32,585 nucleotides of DNA from Nocardioides sp. 1609 (GTDB lineage Bacteria > Actinomycetota > Actinomycetes > Propionibacteriales > Nocardioidaceae), in NCBI RefSeq assembly GCF_004522105.1, contig NZ_SPUJ01000012.1, forward strand, positions 1 to 32,585, given 5' to 3'. This document shows, in pieces, positions 31,546-32,585 of this stretch. The position numbers and the translations under genes were made by a program. Numbering within the stretch: the first letter of the stretch is position 1; the number at the start of each line of letters is the position of its first letter. Below the pieces are notes generated by a model, which worked only from the letters and a program-made list of their open reading frames with translations, was not told the DNA's origin and did no database searches.

Positions 31546-32340
31546 ATGACGATCGCGATCGGTGCCCACGTCGACCAGACCGACCCCGTCGCGGAGGCGA
31601 GGGCCCGGCGGGCGCCGCTCGTGCAGTTCTTCCTCGGCGACCCGCAGTCCTACGGCGGTCCCGAGTGGGCCTACGCGGGCGGGCCGGAGGCGCTCAAGGC
31701 GGACGCCGAGGCGGCCGGCGTCGACCTCTACGTGCACGCGCCCTACCTGATCAACGTCGCCACGACCAACAACCGGATCCGCATCCCGAGCCGCAAGCTG
31801 CTGCAGCAGCACGTCGACGCGGCCGCCTCGATCGGCGCGAAGGGGCTCATCGTGCACGGGGGTCACGTCAACAAGGCCGACGACCCCGAGAAGGGGTTCG
31901 ACAACTGGCGCAAGGCCATCGAGGCCACCGACCTGAAGCTGCCGCTGCTCATCGAGAACACCGCCGGCGGTGACAACGCGATGACCCGCTACCTCGAGCG
32001 GATCGGCCGGGTCTGGGACGCGATCTCGGGCGCCGAGGGCTTCGACATGGTCGGGTTCTGCCTCGACACCTGCCACGCCCACGCCGGCGGCAACGACCTG
32101 GCGACCGTCGTCGACGACGTCCGCGCCATCACCGGCCGGATCGACCTCGTGCACTGCAACGACAGCCGTGACGAGTTCGACTCCGGCGCCGACCGGCACG
32201 CCAACTTCGGTGCCGGCCGGATCGACCCCGACCTGCTGGCCGCCGTCGTCCGCGACGCCGGGGCGCCGGTCGTGTGCGAGACGCCCGGCGGGGCGGAGGA
32301 GCACACTGCCGACTTCGCCTGGTTGTCGGCGCGGCTGTAG
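31546..32340 (+). CDS. nfo: Endonuclease IV (apurinic/apyrimidinic endonuclease)
   Basis: A 264-residue TIM-barrel AP endonuclease. All trinuclear-zinc ligand motifs are visible in order: VHAPY, VHGGH, LIENTAGG, CLDTCHAHAGG, HCND, DRHANFGAG and CETPG. It cuts DNA 5' of abasic sites in base excision repair. The length is typical or slightly short, with a compact N-terminus (IGAHVDQTD). The ATG is fixed by a -10-like box seven bases before it. The stop codon lies within a 15-bp tandem duplication that leads into the palindromic repeats. Confidence 0.94.
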   Translation: MTIAIGAHVDQTDPVAEARARRAPLVQFFLGDPQSYGGPEWAYAGGPEALKADAEAAGVDLYVHAPYLINVATTNNRIRIPSRKLLQQHVDAAASIGAKGLIVHGGHVNKADDPEKGFDNWRKAIEATDLKLPLLIENTAGGDNAMTRYLERIGRVWDAISGAEGFDMVGFCLDTCHAHAGGNDLATVVDDVRAITGRIDLVHCNDSRDEFDSGADRHANFGAGRIDPDLLAAVVRDAGAPVVCETPGGAEEHTADFAWLSARL

Positions 32341-32360
32341 GTCTCGCGGCTGTAGGTCTC
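32331..32360. repeat. 15-bp perfect tandem duplication spanning the nfo stop
   Basis: GCGGCTGTAGGTCTC occurs at 32331-32345 and again at 32346-32360. The first copy contains the last codons and TAG of nfo, and the second runs into the first 105-bp repeat unit. Confidence 0.9.
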
Positions 32361-32585
32361 GACTCGCGGTGACTCCGTCCCCGCGGCTCGACCACCGGCA
32401 ACCCCCGCTGGTCGAGCCGGCGAGCGCCAGCGAGCCGAGTCGAGACCACCCACCGGCAAGGTCTCGACTCGCGGTGACTCCGTCCCCGCGGCTCGACCAC
32501 CGGCAACCCCCGCTGGTCGAGCCGGCGAGCGCCAGCGAGCCGAGTCGAGACCACCCACCGGCAAGGTCTCGACTCGCGGTGACTC
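32355..32585. repeat. Tandem 105-bp palindromic repeat elements
   Basis: Units begin at 32355, 32460 and 32565, an exact 105-bp period, and the third is cut off by the window end. Each unit is a nested palindrome. The outer arms are GGTCTCGACTCG (32355-32366) and CGAGTCGAGACC (32436-32447). The inner arms are GGCTCGACCA (32385-32394) and TGGTCGAGCC (32409-32418), with a C-rich loop. It looks like a REP-type extragenic repeat of the sort scattered through Nocardioides-like genomes. Translated ORFs across it are artefacts. Confidence 0.88.

Noticed and set aside
29256..31973. A 905-codon plus-strand frame across the FHA protease gene
   Set aside because: It is antisense to a protein with two FHA domains and a complete catalytic triad; the frame has no recognisable motif.
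32355..32585. Possible CRISPR array
   Set aside because: The 105-bp period has no variable spacers and no cas genes lie nearby. The units are palindromic and identical throughout.

Overview
The window is a very GC-rich, gene-dense chromosomal segment. It shows frequent GTG starts, 1-8 bp gene overlaps, a strong bias for C or G in third codon positions, an S18 protein with zinc-type cysteines, and several TAnnnT motifs 6-7 nt before a start codon (leaderless-type promoters). Together these point to an actinobacterium. The diverged palindromic repeat at the right end resembles repeats I associate with Nocardioides and relatives, but the genus is an inference. I see no phage, transposase, CRISPR or tRNA gene.

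Layout. 1-1273 (minus): the start of a sugar ABC-transporter ATPase and a TIM-barrel sugar isomerase/epimerase, with codon use unlike what follows. 1330-8366 (minus): seven tightly overlapping genes forming an ebo-type operon: an inositol-3-phosphate-synthase-like cyclase, UbiA prenyltransferase EboC, a TIM-barrel protein, EboA, EboB (TatD-like), EboE and EboF (phosphodiesterase). It has a good promoter and a leader hairpin. 8648-10310 (minus): a GNAT acetyltransferase and an unknown protein with cysteine pairs. 10435-14968 (plus): a small unknown protein behind a palindromic operator, a PLP-dependent deaminase/desulfhydrase, a fatty acid desaturase, a TupA-like ATP-grasp ligase and an SDR. 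15030-19754 (minus): a MacA/MacB-type efflux operon ending in an anchored DUF5666-like protein and a repeat-bearing lipoprotein. 20006-22128 (plus): a divergent OmpR-type two-component system. 22207-28053: the replication/translation block dnaB, rplI, rpsR, ssb, rpsF (minus), interrupted by a MATE exporter and a small membrane protein on the plus strand. 28286-31421: a Ser/Thr kinase convergent with a double-FHA HtrA-like membrane protease. 31546-32340: endonuclease IV, followed by 105-bp tandem palindromic repeats that run off the end.

How the genes work together. The most interesting unit is the ebo-type operon. In cyanobacteria ebo genes are reported to help deliver a metabolite precursor to the periplasm; in other bacteria the set includes EboD, a dehydroquinate-synthase-like sugar-phosphate cyclase. 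Here no EboD is present, and a cyclase of the unrelated myo-inositol-phosphate-synthase fold leads the operon. This suggests a cyclitol (or similar) headgroup is made, attached to a polyprenyl carrier by EboC and processed by the hydrolases and TIM-barrel enzymes. That pathway is inference. The efflux operon and the divergent two-component system probably form a stress-responsive export module with shared operator repeats between them. The kinase and FHA protease probably form a phospho-dependent signalling pair.
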